Notes: a model not told the origin generated them from the letters alone. Positions 16,516 through 25,979 are shown, numbered from the stretch's first letter. The stretch: 61,597 nucleotides of DNA from Clostridiales bacterium (GCA_017962145.1 JAGCVX010000033.1:1-61597); one strand, 5' to 3'. Program-made: numbers and translations.

Positions 16516-18684
16516 ATGAAAAAGGAAAGTGCATGGGCGGCGACGATATTGGCAATGGGAATTGCTTTTTCGGCTGCGGTAGCATTTCACGGAAAAACGA
16601 TCCTGGCAGGATCTGAAGTTAAAAGCGTCAGAACCCAAGATAATGCAGATGCGACTCCTGTGAGTATCGACGTAAGTCACTTTCCGGATGATCAATTCCG
16701 TGCCTTTATTTCCGAGAATCTCGATACGGATAAGGATGGAACGCTTTCTTCAGATGAGATCACGAATACGATCGTGATCGACTGTTCATTTCACGAAATA
16801 AAGGATATGTCCGGCATCGGGTACTTTACGTATCTTCAAAAGCTGGATTGTCGTTTCAATCTTTTTACGACGCTGGATATAAGCCAGAACAAAGATCTCG
16901 AGATCCTCGAATGCGGATATAACGATCTTGCTTCACTTTCGATCAGCAGCAATACGGCACTTAAAGAACTGGACTGCCGGTATTGTAAACTGACTTGCCT
17001 GGATGTCAGTTCGAATGTGAATCTGGAGAAACTGCTCTGCTATGTCAATCCGCTTTCTTCCTTGGATGTAAGTAAGAATGTCAATCTGGTGGAACTGGAT
17101 TGTTCTGAGTGCGGACTTGCTTCTTTGGACGTCACGGCAAATCGGAAGCTTCAGGTCCTGGTCACGCGTGAAAATAAACTTTCCTCTTTGAATCTTACCC
17201 AGAATATGGAACTAATCGAGCTGTGGTGTACCGGTAATCTTCTTACTTCTCTTCGTGTGGATGAGAATATCAACCTGCATGTTCTGGTATGCGACAGCAA
17301 CAAGATCAAGGATCTGTATCTGGTCAATCAGAAGCAGTTAACGTGGCTGAACTGCTCGAATAATGAAATCGAATCTCTGGATCTGACATATAACACGAAG
17401 CTTCAGACGCTGGAGTGTTCGGACAATGTGCTTTTTACACTGGATCTTAGCTGTAACCCGGAACTGCTCGTGCTCGAATGCGGGTACAATTTCCTCAGTA
17501 AAGTAGACGTGTCTTCCAACACAAAACTTCAGGAACTCGATTGTGAATTTCTTTTCCTGAGCAGCCTGGATGTAACGAAAAATGCGGATCTGAAAGCTCT
17601 CTATTGCGCGACGAATTGTCTGACTGCGCTGGATCTGAGCCACAATCCGAATCTGGAAACGCTTTGTTGTCCGAGTAATTATCTCAATGAACTGGATCTA
17701 AGCCACAACCCGAAGCTTGAGATCCTTTCCTGTCATCTTAACTATCTTTCCGAACTTCGTATCGATGCCTGTCCGGTACTTTGCGAGCTGATTTCGAAGG
17801 TCCCGCCTCAATACTTGACGGAACCGCAGAACGGGAAAGAATATGTGCGTTATGAATATTCCAGCGATAATCCGTTTCTTCACCAGCTGTTCGAGTACGA
17901 CAGACTTGTGACCTTGATCAAAGAGCCGCCGGCAAATCAGGGCACGTTCGAAGACTTCGTGGAACGTCTTTATACTGTCGCTCTCGGACGCGCGTCGGAA
18001 GCAGAAGGAAAAGCATTCTGGGTCGATCAGGTGGTCAACAAAGGCTTGACAGGTGCGGACTGCGCCCGTTTCTTCCTTTTGGAAGCACCGGAGTTCATGA
18101 ATCGAAATCTCCCGGACGATCAGTTCGTCGAGACGCTCTATCAGACATTCTTCGGCCGTGCATCGGAAGCAGATGGAAAAGCATACTGGCTGGGTCGTCT
18201 TGCATCCGGATCGCCGAAGGCGGATCTGGTCAATGACTTTATCGAGTCAGTCGAGTGGTGTAACATCTGTGCGGCGTATGGTGTAAAATCCGGAGCGATC
18301 TATCACAAAGCGACAATTGCTTCGGAAAATGCAAGGCGTTTCGCGAACCGTCTTTACGTGTTCTGCCTGGGACGCGAGGCAGAAGCCGACGGTCTTGCAT
18401 ACTGGTCTTTAGCACTGACGAATCTGGACGCGACGGGATTTCAGGCGGCCCAGCTCTTCTTTGAATCCGAAGAGTTTATGGGATTACAGGTATCCAACGC
18501 AGAGTTCATGACTCGCCTTTATACGACATTTATGGGAAGAGCTCCGGAAGTGGACGGCTACGAGTACTGGCTGAAACAACTTGCGGCCGGAACAAGCAGA
18601 AGAGACGTGCTTCGTGCATTTGCCGCATGCCCGGAATTTCAGAAGATCTGCAACCGTTATGGTATTGAGAGAGGAGACATATGA
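16516..18684 (+). CDS. Secreted EF-hand/leucine-rich-repeat protein with DUF4214 tail
   Basis: 722 residues from ATG 16516, chosen for GGAGG 8 nt upstream and the signal-like MKKESAWAAT...AFSAAVAF. After the signal comes the FPDDQFRAFI element and an EF-hand-like loop DTDKDGTLSSDE (near residue 70). About sixteen short Cys-containing leucine-rich repeats of the L-x-x-L-x-C/D-x-x-x-N-x-L-x-x-L-D-x-S type follow (about 90-430). The last 245 residues (from about 477) are four DUF4214-type repeats. The LRR suits protein or glycan binding outside the cell. It overlaps the GH127 gene by 4 bases, so the two are translated together. Confidence 0.9.
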   Translation: MKKESAWAATILAMGIAFSAAVAFHGKTILAGSEVKSVRTQDNADATPVSIDVSHFPDDQFRAFISENLDTDKDGTLSSDEITNTIVIDCSFHEIKDMSGIGYFTYLQKLDCRFNLFTTLDISQNKDLEILECGYNDLASLSISSNTALKELDCRYCKLTCLDVSSNVNLEKLLCYVNPLSSLDVSKNVNLVELDCSECGLASLDVTANRKLQVLVTRENKLSSLNLTQNMELIELWCTGNLLTSLRVDENINLHVLVCDSNKIKDLYLVNQKQLTWLNCSNNEIESLDLTYNTKLQTLECSDNVLFTLDLSCNPELLVLECGYNFLSKVDVSSNTKLQELDCEFLFLSSLDVTKNADLKALYCATNCLTALDLSHNPNLETLCCPSNYLNELDLSHNPKLEILSCHLNYLSELRIDACPVLCELISKVPPQYLTEPQNGKEYVRYEYSSDNPFLHQLFEYDRLVTLIKEPPANQGTFEDFVERLYTVALGRASEAEGKAFWVDQVVNKGLTGADCARFFLLEAPEFMNRNLPDDQFVETLYQTFFGRASEADGKAYWLGRLASGSPKADLVNDFIESVEWCNICAAYGVKSGAIYHKATIASENARRFANRLYVFCLGREAEADGLAYWSLALTNLDATGFQAAQLFFESEEFMGLQVSNAEFMTRLYTTFMGRAPEVDGYEYWLKQLAAGTSRRDVLRAFAACPEFQKICNRYGIERGDI

Positions 18685-20693
18685 GCAGCAATCCGATTGA
18701 CATCAAGAAAGTACACATCCAAGACAGCTTCTGGACAACCAAACAGGAACTGATCCGAAAAGAAGTCATCCCGTATCAGTGGGAAGTATTAAATGACCGC
18801 ATCCCCGAAGCGGCGCCGAGCTACTGCATGCATAACTTTCGTGCCGCGGCACTCCTTCACGAAAAGAAACAGTCGCTGGGAAAGGCATTTGTCCCGCCGA
18901 AATATTCCTATCGCGGATTCAATGTCCTTCCGGATGATCCTCGTGCGCCGAAAGACGACGAGTTCTACGGATTCGTTTTCCAGGACAGTGATTTTTCCAA
19001 GTGGATCGAAGCGGTAGGATATTCGCTTGCGACCCATCCGGATCCGGAACTGGAAAAGACCGCGGACGAGGCGATCGACCTGGTGTGCCGTGCCCAAACG
19101 GAAGACGGATATCTCGATACGTATTACATCATTAACGGCATGGATAAAGTCTTCACGAATCTTCGTGACCACCACGAACTCTACTGCCTGGGTCACCTTG
19201 TTGAGGGTGCGATCGCGTACTATCAGGGCACGGGAAAAGAAAAACTTCTTCGTGCGGCGATGCGTTTTGCGGACTATGTGGCAGAGCGTTTCGGAACCGA
19301 AGAAGGAAAGATCCACGGCTATCCGGGACACGAGATCGCGGAGATGGCGCTTCTTCGTTTAAGCGAAGTGACAGGTGAAGAAAAATACGCAAAGCTCGCG
19401 GAGTATTTTATCGACCAGCGCGGCCGGGCGCCTCTGTATTTCGATCAGGAACATCCTACGCCGAAGGGCGAAGAGTATAAAGTGGATTACTACCATCAGG
19501 CTCATATTCCGGTACGAGACCAGGATGAGGCCGTAGGCCACGCGGTACGTGCCGTATATCTTTATAGCGGCATGGCGGATCTGGCAAGACGAAGCGGCGA
19601 TGAGAAGCTTTTTGCTGCCTGCCGCGCGCTTTGGAAAAGCACGGTGTCCGAGAAAATGTATATCACGGGCGGAATCGGCGCGACGCATCTGGGCGAGGCG
19701 TTTTCGTTTCCGTTCGACCTTCCGAACGATACGGATTATTCCGAGACGTGCGCATCGATCGGTCTGGTATTTTTCGCAAGAAGAATGCTTCAGATCGAAG
19801 CCAAAAGAGAATATGCCGATGTCATGGAACTTGCTCTTTTTAACGGTATCCTTTCCGGCATCGCACTCGACGGAAAGAGCTTTTTCTACGTCAATCCGCT
19901 CGAAGTGATCCCGAAAGCGTGCCACCTAGATGAGCGGAAGATGCATATCAAGCCCGTCCGTCAGAAGTGGTTCGGCTGTGCCTGCTGTCCGCCGAATCTG
20001 GCAAGACTTGTAGCCTCGATCGGAACCTATGCATTTACCGAAAAAGAAGATACGCTTTTCGTGCATCTTTATATGGGTTCGGAACTGGAGAAAAACGGAA
20101 GAAAGATCCAGATCGAAAGCGGCCTTCCGGAAAGCGGAAACGTATCGATCCGTGTTTCTTCAGGAAATGCACCGGAGCCTCTTACTCTGGCGCTTCGTAT
20201 CCCGTCGTGGTGTGAAGACCACTATCAGATAGAAGGCGTAAATGTTTCTTCCGAAGATGTGCGTGACGGATATCTTTATGTGAATGTTCCGGATGAAGAA
20301 ACCACGATCTCACTTTCCTTCGAACTGAAACCCAAATTCGTTTCGGTCGATGCACGTGTCAACGAAGATCTCGGAAAAGTCGCGCTGGTTCGAGGACCGA
20401 TCGTCTACTGCGCCGAAGAAGCGGATAACGGTGACGGATTGGGATCTTTGTATATCGATCCGCGTGCAGAAATAAAAGAAGAAAAGATCAGTATCTCCGG
20501 TGCGAATGCGATCGCACTGGATGTCGAAGGATACCGCATCCTGCCAAACGAGCAGGGCGCGGAATTCATAAGCCCGCTATATCGTACATGGCAGGGTGAA
20601 AAGGAAGAGAAAAAGACCGTCCGTCTGATCCCGTACCGCCTCTGGGCAAACCGCGGAGAAGGCGAGATGCGCGTCTACTTAAGCAGGAGATAA
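18681..20693 (+). CDS. GH127 cysteine glycosidase (beta-L-arabinofuranosidase family)
   Basis: 670-residue DUF1680/GH127 enzyme with an (alpha/alpha)6 barrel. The unusual catalytic set known for Bifidobacterium HypBA1 (Glu, then a CC pair, zinc-bound Cys) is visible as Glu355 and Cys357 in YSETCAS, and Cys433, Cys435 and Cys436 in GCACCPPN. This supports retaining hydrolysis through a cysteine nucleophile. No signal peptide, so it acts on imported oligosaccharides. ATGA coupling to the LRR protein upstream and a 2-base gap to the GH32 gene place it in a glycan-use operon. The substrate is probably beta-L-arabinofuranosides (family inference). Confidence 0.93.
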   Translation: MSSNPIDIKKVHIQDSFWTTKQELIRKEVIPYQWEVLNDRIPEAAPSYCMHNFRAAALLHEKKQSLGKAFVPPKYSYRGFNVLPDDPRAPKDDEFYGFVFQDSDFSKWIEAVGYSLATHPDPELEKTADEAIDLVCRAQTEDGYLDTYYIINGMDKVFTNLRDHHELYCLGHLVEGAIAYYQGTGKEKLLRAAMRFADYVAERFGTEEGKIHGYPGHEIAEMALLRLSEVTGEEKYAKLAEYFIDQRGRAPLYFDQEHPTPKGEEYKVDYYHQAHIPVRDQDEAVGHAVRAVYLYSGMADLARRSGDEKLFAACRALWKSTVSEKMYITGGIGATHLGEAFSFPFDLPNDTDYSETCASIGLVFFARRMLQIEAKREYADVMELALFNGILSGIALDGKSFFYVNPLEVIPKACHLDERKMHIKPVRQKWFGCACCPPNLARLVASIGTYAFTEKEDTLFVHLYMGSELEKNGRKIQIESGLPESGNVSIRVSSGNAPEPLTLALRIPSWCEDHYQIEGVNVSSEDVRDGYLYVNVPDEETTISLSFELKPKFVSVDARVNEDLGKVALVRGPIVYCAEEADNGDGLGSLYIDPRAEIKEEKISISGANAIALDVEGYRILPNEQGAEFISPLYRTWQGEKEEKKTVRLIPYRLWANRGEGEMRVYLSRR

Positions 20694-20695
20694 AG

Positions 20696-21820
20696 ATGGA
20701 AAAGAAACTTCGTCCGAAAGTGCATTTCACGCCGCAAAAGGGCTGGATGAACGATCCGAACGCGCCCGTTTTCTTTAAGGGGGAATACCACCTTTTCTAT
20801 CAGCACGATCCCGATGCGCTGGTTTGGGATACGATGCACTGGGGGCATGCGAAGTCGAAGGATCTTCTGCACTGGGAGCATCATCCGATCGCGCTTTTTC
20901 CGGATGAGCAGGGCGTGATCTATTCGGGCAGTGCCTGGGTGGATGAGAAAAATGAATCCGGGTTCGGAAAAAACGATGAGCCCGTGCTTTTGCTGTTTTA
21001 TACATCTCATCACATGCAGACAAAGCGGGAGATGCAGTGCCTCGCGTATACCACCGACGGCGAGCATTTCACCAAGTATGAGAAAAACCCGATCATCCCG
21101 GGAAAAGAACATACTCCGGCAAGAGATCCGCAGGTGTTGAAGAATCCGATCCTCGGCGGATACAGCCTGATCTTGACGCGCGAAACGGTGGTGGAGTTTT
21201 ACCACTCGACGGACTTTGTCAGCTGGGAAAAAACGGGTGAATTTGCCCTTCCGGAATATGCGCTCCGCGGCATGATCGAGTGCCCGTGCATCTTTACGAC
21301 CAAGGCCTCGGACGGCGTGGAAAAGACTGTTCTGATGCTGAGTATGGATGTTTCGGAATCGGAGTTTTCGAAGTTTCCGAAAGAAGCCGTAGCACATAAA
21401 AGAACGATGCAGTATTTCGTCGGTACATTTGACGGAAAAGAATTTAAAGTGGACGAGCAGCAGAAGGAAGTTCTGCTTGTCGACTATGGTCCGGACTTTT
21501 ATGCGGGCACGATCTTTGCTAACGTTTCCGACACGATCCTGATCGCGTGGCTCGGCGATTTTTCCGAAGGCGCGCATGCAACGCCGACAGAAAAAGAAGG
21601 CTTTCGCGGGATCCAGTGCCTGCCGAGAAAACTGACGGTTCGAAAGACCGAAAACGGATACCGTCTGCATCATGCATTTTGGAAGGTTCCGCAAGACGAA
21701 GTAGACTACCGCAAGACGCAGAACGAAGAGCTCCTCATAGATGGCTGTGTGACCGAGATCCTTCGTGAAGATGGATTTCTTCCGCTTACTTCATATACCC
21801 CGATCGAAAGGGAAGGATAA
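20696..21820 (+). CDS. GH32 beta-fructosidase, short C-terminus
   Basis: Cleaves fructosyl bonds of sucrose, fructo-oligosaccharides or levan/inulin. The GH32 triad is complete: Asp20 nucleophile (GWMNDPNAP), Asp144 (ARDPQV) and Glu195 acid/base (IECPCIF). At 374 residues it is shorter than the usual 450-500. The five-blade propeller is present, but the C-terminal beta-sandwich is cut to about 50 residues. No signal peptide, so intracellular. It follows the GH127 gene by 2 bases. The frame ends naturally, so this is a compact form and not an obvious frameshift. Confidence 0.92.
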   Translation: MEKKLRPKVHFTPQKGWMNDPNAPVFFKGEYHLFYQHDPDALVWDTMHWGHAKSKDLLHWEHHPIALFPDEQGVIYSGSAWVDEKNESGFGKNDEPVLLLFYTSHHMQTKREMQCLAYTTDGEHFTKYEKNPIIPGKEHTPARDPQVLKNPILGGYSLILTRETVVEFYHSTDFVSWEKTGEFALPEYALRGMIECPCIFTTKASDGVEKTVLMLSMDVSESEFSKFPKEAVAHKRTMQYFVGTFDGKEFKVDEQQKEVLLVDYGPDFYAGTIFANVSDTILIAWLGDFSEGAHATPTEKEGFRGIQCLPRKLTVRKTENGYRLHHAFWKVPQDEVDYRKTQNEELLIDGCVTEILREDGFLPLTSYTPIEREG

Positions 21821-21823
21821 GCT

Positions 21824-22567
21824 ATGACGGATGAGTTTGAAAACAACTTACAGCTTCTGGTGAAGGGCATCCATATCGACTGGGAAAAGATCGGAAATGA
21901 CAGCTACCTTCGCGATATACCTGCGCTTTGCGATCTTGAGGATCTGACTTTCCAAAAGAATATCACGATGTTCGTGGGCGAAAACGGAAGCGGCAAATCC
22001 ACGCTTTTAGAAGCGCTGGCCATCGACTGCGGTTTTAATCCCGAAGGGGGATCTCGAAATTACCAGTTCTCCACTTACGATTCGCACTCCAAGCTTTGTG
22101 AAGCAATGCGAGTCACACGCGGCGTGCGCCGTCCGAAGTGGGGCTATTTTCTGCGTGCGGAGAGCTTTTATAACGTCGCGACTGCCGAGGATGAATACAG
22201 TAAAGGTCCGGGCGGAAATCCGCAGCATTTCCACGAATGCTCGCATGGTGAAAGTTTCCTCAAACTGGTTCAGCAGAACTTTGGGCAAGACGGACTCTAT
22301 CTTCTCGACGAGCCGGAAGCCGCGCTTTCTCCGCAAAGACAGCTGACGCTTCTTTTGGAGATCGTGCGCTGTGCGAAAAACGGTTCGCAGTTTTTTATCG
22401 TCACGCATTCTCCGATCCTTCTGGGTATCCCGGATGCCCAGATCCTTTCTTTCGACGACGGTCCCATCCATCCGATCGAGTATGAAAAGACCGAGAGTTA
22501 TCAGGTCACGAAGATGTTTCTCGACAACAAAGAGCAGTTCCTGCGCCGTCTTTTCGACGAAGAATGA
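21824..22567 (+). CDS. SbcC/RecF-like single-domain ATPase
   Basis: 247-residue ABC-type ATPase. Walker A GENGSGKST lies near 51-59; an ABC-type signature SHGESFL precedes Walker B YLLDEPEAALSP; then comes a His switch (FIVTHSPILL). No transmembrane partner lies nearby and there is no coiled coil, so it is one of the small YhaN/RecF-like or predicted AAA_21 ATPases and not a transporter part. It follows the GH32 gene by 3 bases. A role cannot be assigned; no nuclease or TOPRIM partner suggestive of an OLD/Gabija-type defence pair is adjacent. Confidence 0.85.
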   Translation: MTDEFENNLQLLVKGIHIDWEKIGNDSYLRDIPALCDLEDLTFQKNITMFVGENGSGKSTLLEALAIDCGFNPEGGSRNYQFSTYDSHSKLCEAMRVTRGVRRPKWGYFLRAESFYNVATAEDEYSKGPGGNPQHFHECSHGESFLKLVQQNFGQDGLYLLDEPEAALSPQRQLTLLLEIVRCAKNGSQFFIVTHSPILLGIPDAQILSFDDGPIHPIEYEKTESYQVTKMFLDNKEQFLRRLFDEE

Positions 22568-22605
22568 GTCGTATACTTACCGTATAAGGAAAACGGCCGA
22601 CAGAA

Positions 22606-22614
22606 TGATACAAT
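22606..22614 (+). promoter_or_regulatory. Extended -10 promoter before mtnN
   Basis: TGATACAAT, the same nine-base extended -10 found on the minus strand at 12533 and 28868. It starts 55 bases before the nucleosidase ATG at 22661. No clear -35. Confidence 0.4.
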
Positions 22615-22660
22615 GAAGAAGGAAAGTAGATTTCCCAAATCAGCAAAGGACAGAATTGAC

Positions 22661-23350
22661 ATGAGAATCGGATTGATCTGCGCCAACGACGATGAGTTAG
22701 CGCCGTTTTTAGAGGAGATGGAAGTAACCGGCACGCAAGAGCATGTGATGCTGAAGTTTTACGAGGGCAAACTTGGCGGCAATGACGTGGTGGCGCTCTA
22801 TAGCGGCGTCTGCAAGGTCAATGCGGCCATCGCGACGCAGGTCCTGATCGACCATTTTGAGGTAGATGGTGTGATCAATGCCGGAGTGGCCGGTGGGATG
22901 GACCCGAAAGTAAAGATCCTGGACACGGTGGTTTCTACGGAAGTCGGCTACCATGACGTGGCCGACGGCATTCTCACGGATTTTCATCCGTGGATGAAAA
23001 CTATATTTTTCCAAGCGGATCCGGCGATGCTTGCTTCTGCAAAGAAAGCACTTGCCTCGTATCCTTCAAAGGGCAGTATTCACTTCGGCAGGATGGTCAC
23101 GGGCGAAGCGTTTATCGATCAGGAAGGACGCACACAGATCAACGAGAAATATCACCCGCTTTCGGTAGACATGGAGACCGGCGCGATGGCGCATGCCTGC
23201 TATGTCAACAAGATACCGTTTCTGGCGGTCCGCAGTATCACGGATGCTGATGAAGAGACAGGCGACGACGCTTTTAACGCGAATCTGGAAGAAGCAACAA
23301 GAATCGCAAAAGATATCACGCTGCAGGTGCTGCGTGAACTGGTGAAATAG
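22661..23350 (+). CDS. mtnN: 5'-methylthioadenosine/S-adenosylhomocysteine nucleosidase
   Basis: Hydrolyses MTA and SAH to adenine plus thioribose derivatives, recycling SAM by-products. 229 residues from ATG 22661 (AAGGA 10 nt upstream; start matches MRIGLI of the family). Typical features are the nucleoside phosphorylase fold, NAGVAGGMDP, STEVGYHDVA, and the substrate-binding VDMETGAMAHAC followed by RSITDADEE containing the catalytic Asp. It stands after the ATPase with its own probable promoter. Confidence 0.93.
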   Translation: MRIGLICANDDELAPFLEEMEVTGTQEHVMLKFYEGKLGGNDVVALYSGVCKVNAAIATQVLIDHFEVDGVINAGVAGGMDPKVKILDTVVSTEVGYHDVADGILTDFHPWMKTIFFQADPAMLASAKKALASYPSKGSIHFGRMVTGEAFIDQEGRTQINEKYHPLSVDMETGAMAHACYVNKIPFLAVRSITDADEETGDDAFNANLEEATRIAKDITLQVLRELVK

Positions 23351-23390
23351 AGGGAGAGAAATCTTCAAAAGTGTGTGGAGGAAGTAATCC

Positions 23391-24044
23391 ATGAGCAAAA
23401 CCTATTCGTACATCCTTTTCGATCTGGACGGAACACTGACTGATTCCGGTCCCGGCATCATGAATGGATTTGCGTATGCCATCGAGAAGATGGGCGGCGA
23501 AGTGACGGATCGAGCCATGCTTCGAAAGTTTGTCGGACCGCCGCTTCAGGATTCTTTCGGAAAGATCCTCGGATATGGTCCGGAGGATACCGAAAAAGCC
23601 ATCGTATATTACCGGCAATACTATTTCGAAAAAGGCGGCGCCCTGGAGAATGTGGTCTATCCCGGTATCGAGAAGCTCCTTTCGGATCTGAAAGCAGAAG
23701 GAAAGAAACTGATCGTAGCCACATCCAAAAGCGAGCGCGGAACGAATCTGGTTTTAGAGCATTTTGATCTGAAGAAGTATTTTGATTTTGTAGCGACGGC
23801 AAATGACGAGGATCGTCCGCACAAATCCGACGTGATCCGCTATGCATTTTCCGAGTGCGACATCACGAATCCGGCACAGGCCGTCATGGTCGGTGACCGT
23901 GAAAACGATGTGACGGCGGCAAGAACCGTCGGCATTGACTGCATCGGTGTGCTGTATGGATATGGAGATGAAGAAGAACTGACAACAGCCGGCGCAACCT
24001 ATCTTGCGCAGACGGCAGAGGATGTAAAGAGGATCGTATCATGA
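23391..24044 (+). CDS. HAD hydrolase, phosphoglycolate phosphatase type
   Basis: 217-residue HAD phosphatase. Motif I is FDLDGTLTDSG with the two catalytic Asp residues; a C1-type helical cap follows (FVGPPLQDSF); motif II/III is VATSKSERGTN with a conserved Lys; motif IV is VMVGDRENDVTAA. Closest in pattern to the PGP/YjjG-like group that removes phosphate from small phosphorylated metabolites. AGGAAG upstream of ATG. The stop overlaps the next ATG by 4 bases, so it is coupled to the P-loop-GNAT fusion. Confidence 0.9.
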   Translation: MSKTYSYILFDLDGTLTDSGPGIMNGFAYAIEKMGGEVTDRAMLRKFVGPPLQDSFGKILGYGPEDTEKAIVYYRQYYFEKGGALENVVYPGIEKLLSDLKAEGKKLIVATSKSERGTNLVLEHFDLKKYFDFVATANDEDRPHKSDVIRYAFSECDITNPAQAVMVGDRENDVTAARTVGIDCIGVLYGYGDEEELTTAGATYLAQTAEDVKRIVS

Positions 24045-25252
24045 ACTATTTTGTAGAAGGACTGCAGGGCAGTGGCAAAACAACTTTGGTCGGACAGCTT
24101 TCCGAGCATTTCCCGGAGTATAAGACGATCCGTGAGGGCGAGTATTCTCCCGTGGAACTGGCCTGGTGCGCCTATCTGACGAAAGACGAATATGCGGAAG
24201 TGCTGGAAAAGTTTTCGGATCTTCGTGCCCAGATCGAAGAAAAAACTTACTTTGAAGACGAACATGTCATCGTCTGCTATACGAAAGTACAGACCGAAAA
24301 CCACGGCTTTTACCAGGAACTGGAAAAGCACGAGATCTATAACAACCGCGTCTCCTTCGAAGAGTTCAAGCGCATCATCCTGACACGTTTTCAAAACTGG
24401 AGTGGAGACAAGTATCTTTTCGAGTGTTCTCTCTTTCAGAATATCGTGGAGGACATGATGCTTTTCCGCGTCGCGACGGACGATGATATCGTGGCCTTTT
24501 ACAAAGAAATCAAGCAGGCGCTGGAAGGAAAGAAAATTCACATCATGTACCTGAAAGCGGAAGATATCGAGGGCAATCTGAACGTTATCCGTAAAGAACG
24601 TTCCGATGAAAACGGAAAAGAAATCTGGTTTCCGATGATGATGCAGTTCTTCGATAACTGTCCTTATTCCAAGGCGAATGGCACATCCGGAGAAGCCGAT
24701 CTGATCGCGCATTTTGCGCATCGGCAGGAACTGGAACTTCGCATCCTCGAAGAAGTATTCCCTGGACAGTATTCTGTACTTCTTCGCGGCGTAAAACTGG
24801 TGCCGGTGAAGAAGGAAGATCTGGAGACCGTATGGAAGATGCAGGTCGAGGCTTTTTCGGGGCTTCTTGAGAAGTATCAGGACTACGACATGAGCCCGGG
24901 AGCGGAGAAACTTGATAAGATTGAAGCGCGCTTTAACCAGCCGTGGACGACCTACTATTTCATCGTGGCAGAGAATAAAAATGTGGGTGTGATTCGTATC
25001 GTTAATAAGAAAGACGGATCGAGAAAACGCATCTCACCGATCTGGATCATGGAGGAATTCCGTGGCAAAGGATATGCGCAGAAAGCGATCCTCGAAGCAG
25101 AGAAGATCTATGGTGTAGATAACTGGAGTCTCGATACGATCCTGCAGGAAAAGGGAAACCTTCATCTGTATGAAAAGATGGGTTATCACCAGACTGGACA
25201 GATCGAGCATATCAACGACAAGATGGATATCGTTTTCTACGAGAAAGGATAA
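24041..25252 (+). CDS. P-loop kinase-like domain fused to GNAT acetyltransferase
   Basis: 403 residues with two domains. Residues 1-230 are a P-loop NTPase with Walker A GLQGSGKTT (7-15), resembling small-molecule or nucleotide kinases. Residues about 250-403 are a GNAT acetyltransferase: a beta strand GVKLVPVKKEDLE, motif A IMEEFRGKGYAQKAI for acetyl-CoA binding, and the terminal LHLYEKMGYHQTG. A single continuous frame with no internal start signal supports a true fusion. The pairing suggests phosphorylation and acetylation of one small substrate, as in bifunctional aminoglycoside enzymes, though neither domain looks like those (inference). Confidence 0.85.
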   Translation: MNYFVEGLQGSGKTTLVGQLSEHFPEYKTIREGEYSPVELAWCAYLTKDEYAEVLEKFSDLRAQIEEKTYFEDEHVIVCYTKVQTENHGFYQELEKHEIYNNRVSFEEFKRIILTRFQNWSGDKYLFECSLFQNIVEDMMLFRVATDDDIVAFYKEIKQALEGKKIHIMYLKAEDIEGNLNVIRKERSDENGKEIWFPMMMQFFDNCPYSKANGTSGEADLIAHFAHRQELELRILEEVFPGQYSVLLRGVKLVPVKKEDLETVWKMQVEAFSGLLEKYQDYDMSPGAEKLDKIEARFNQPWTTYYFIVAENKNVGVIRIVNKKDGSRKRISPIWIMEEFRGKGYAQKAILEAEKIYGVDNWSLDTILQEKGNLHLYEKMGYHQTGQIEHINDKMDIVFYEKG

Positions 25253-25270
25253 GTACCGAAGGAGTAAAAT

Positions 25271-25873
25271 ATGGCAAATCTGATCATAGTATGCGGACCT
25301 CAGGCAGTAGGTAAGATGACGGTCGCGGAGAGTTTGCGCGACAAACTTCACTACAACATGATGATGAACCACGACAGCATCGAAACATCCGATCGCATCT
25401 TCGGCTTTAATACGCCTGCACAGAGAGAGTTCAACGCGATCTTTCGAAAAACGGCTTTCGATCTCGCGGTGAAGCATAATGTTGACCTGATCTTTACTTA
25501 CGTGTGCGCCTTCGACATAAAAGGGGAGTGGGACTATCTTCTTGGCCTGAAAGATCAGTTTGAAAAAAACGGCGGACACGTCTATTTCGTAGAACTGTAC
25601 GCAGATCTGGAAACGCGTTTGAAACGAAATGAAACACCGTATCGTCTTGCTCGAAAAGCATCGAAACGCGATATCGAATGGAGCCGTAAAAACATCCTCG
25701 CGGACGCAGAAAAATACAGACTGAACAGCCTCGAGGGAGAGCAGTTCTGCGAGAACCATATCAAGATCGATAACACGAATCTCGAGCCGGATGAAGTGGC
25801 CGATCAGGTCATCGCGAAGTTCGGCTTGACGCCCGTGGAAAAAGACGAAAAAGAATACCGTTTCGGCGTGTAA
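25271..25873 (+). CDS. Small P-loop kinase-like protein
   Basis: 200 residues. Walker A CGPQAVGKMT lies near 8-17 with Met after the Lys, unusual where Ser/Thr normally stands but still followed by Thr. LID-like Arg-rich segments are present (RLKRNETPYRLARKASKRD). It belongs to the shikimate/gluconate-kinase-like AAA_18/AAA_33 group; the substrate is unknown. AAGGAG upstream. Other P-loop kinase-like genes in the run are at 24041 and 45744. Confidence 0.82.
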   Translation: MANLIIVCGPQAVGKMTVAESLRDKLHYNMMMNHDSIETSDRIFGFNTPAQREFNAIFRKTAFDLAVKHNVDLIFTYVCAFDIKGEWDYLLGLKDQFEKNGGHVYFVELYADLETRLKRNETPYRLARKASKRDIEWSRKNILADAEKYRLNSLEGEQFCENHIKIDNTNLEPDEVADQVIAKFGLTPVEKDEKEYRFGV

Positions 25874-25930
25874 GAGGTACCGAAAGGTTTAGAAAGTGTC
25901 AAAACCCTCACAGAAGTCTTTGCCAAATTG

Positions 25931-25939
25931 TGATAGACT
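25931..25939 (+). promoter_or_regulatory. Extended -10 before the metallo-hydrolase pair
   Basis: TGATAGACT fits an extended -10 (TGn plus TAGACT), about 40 bases ahead of the ATG at 25980. The 106-base gap before this gene is long compared with neighbouring gaps, which supports a new transcription unit. Confidence 0.35.
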
Positions 25940-25979
25940 GGATTCGTTATGAGAAACGACGGAATGGAGATTTGAGTGA

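Noticed and set aside
22261..22567. Gabija/OLD-type defence system from the SbcC-like ATPase
   Set aside because: No TOPRIM nuclease, UvrD-type helicase or other partner next to it; neighbours are glycosidases and mtnN.
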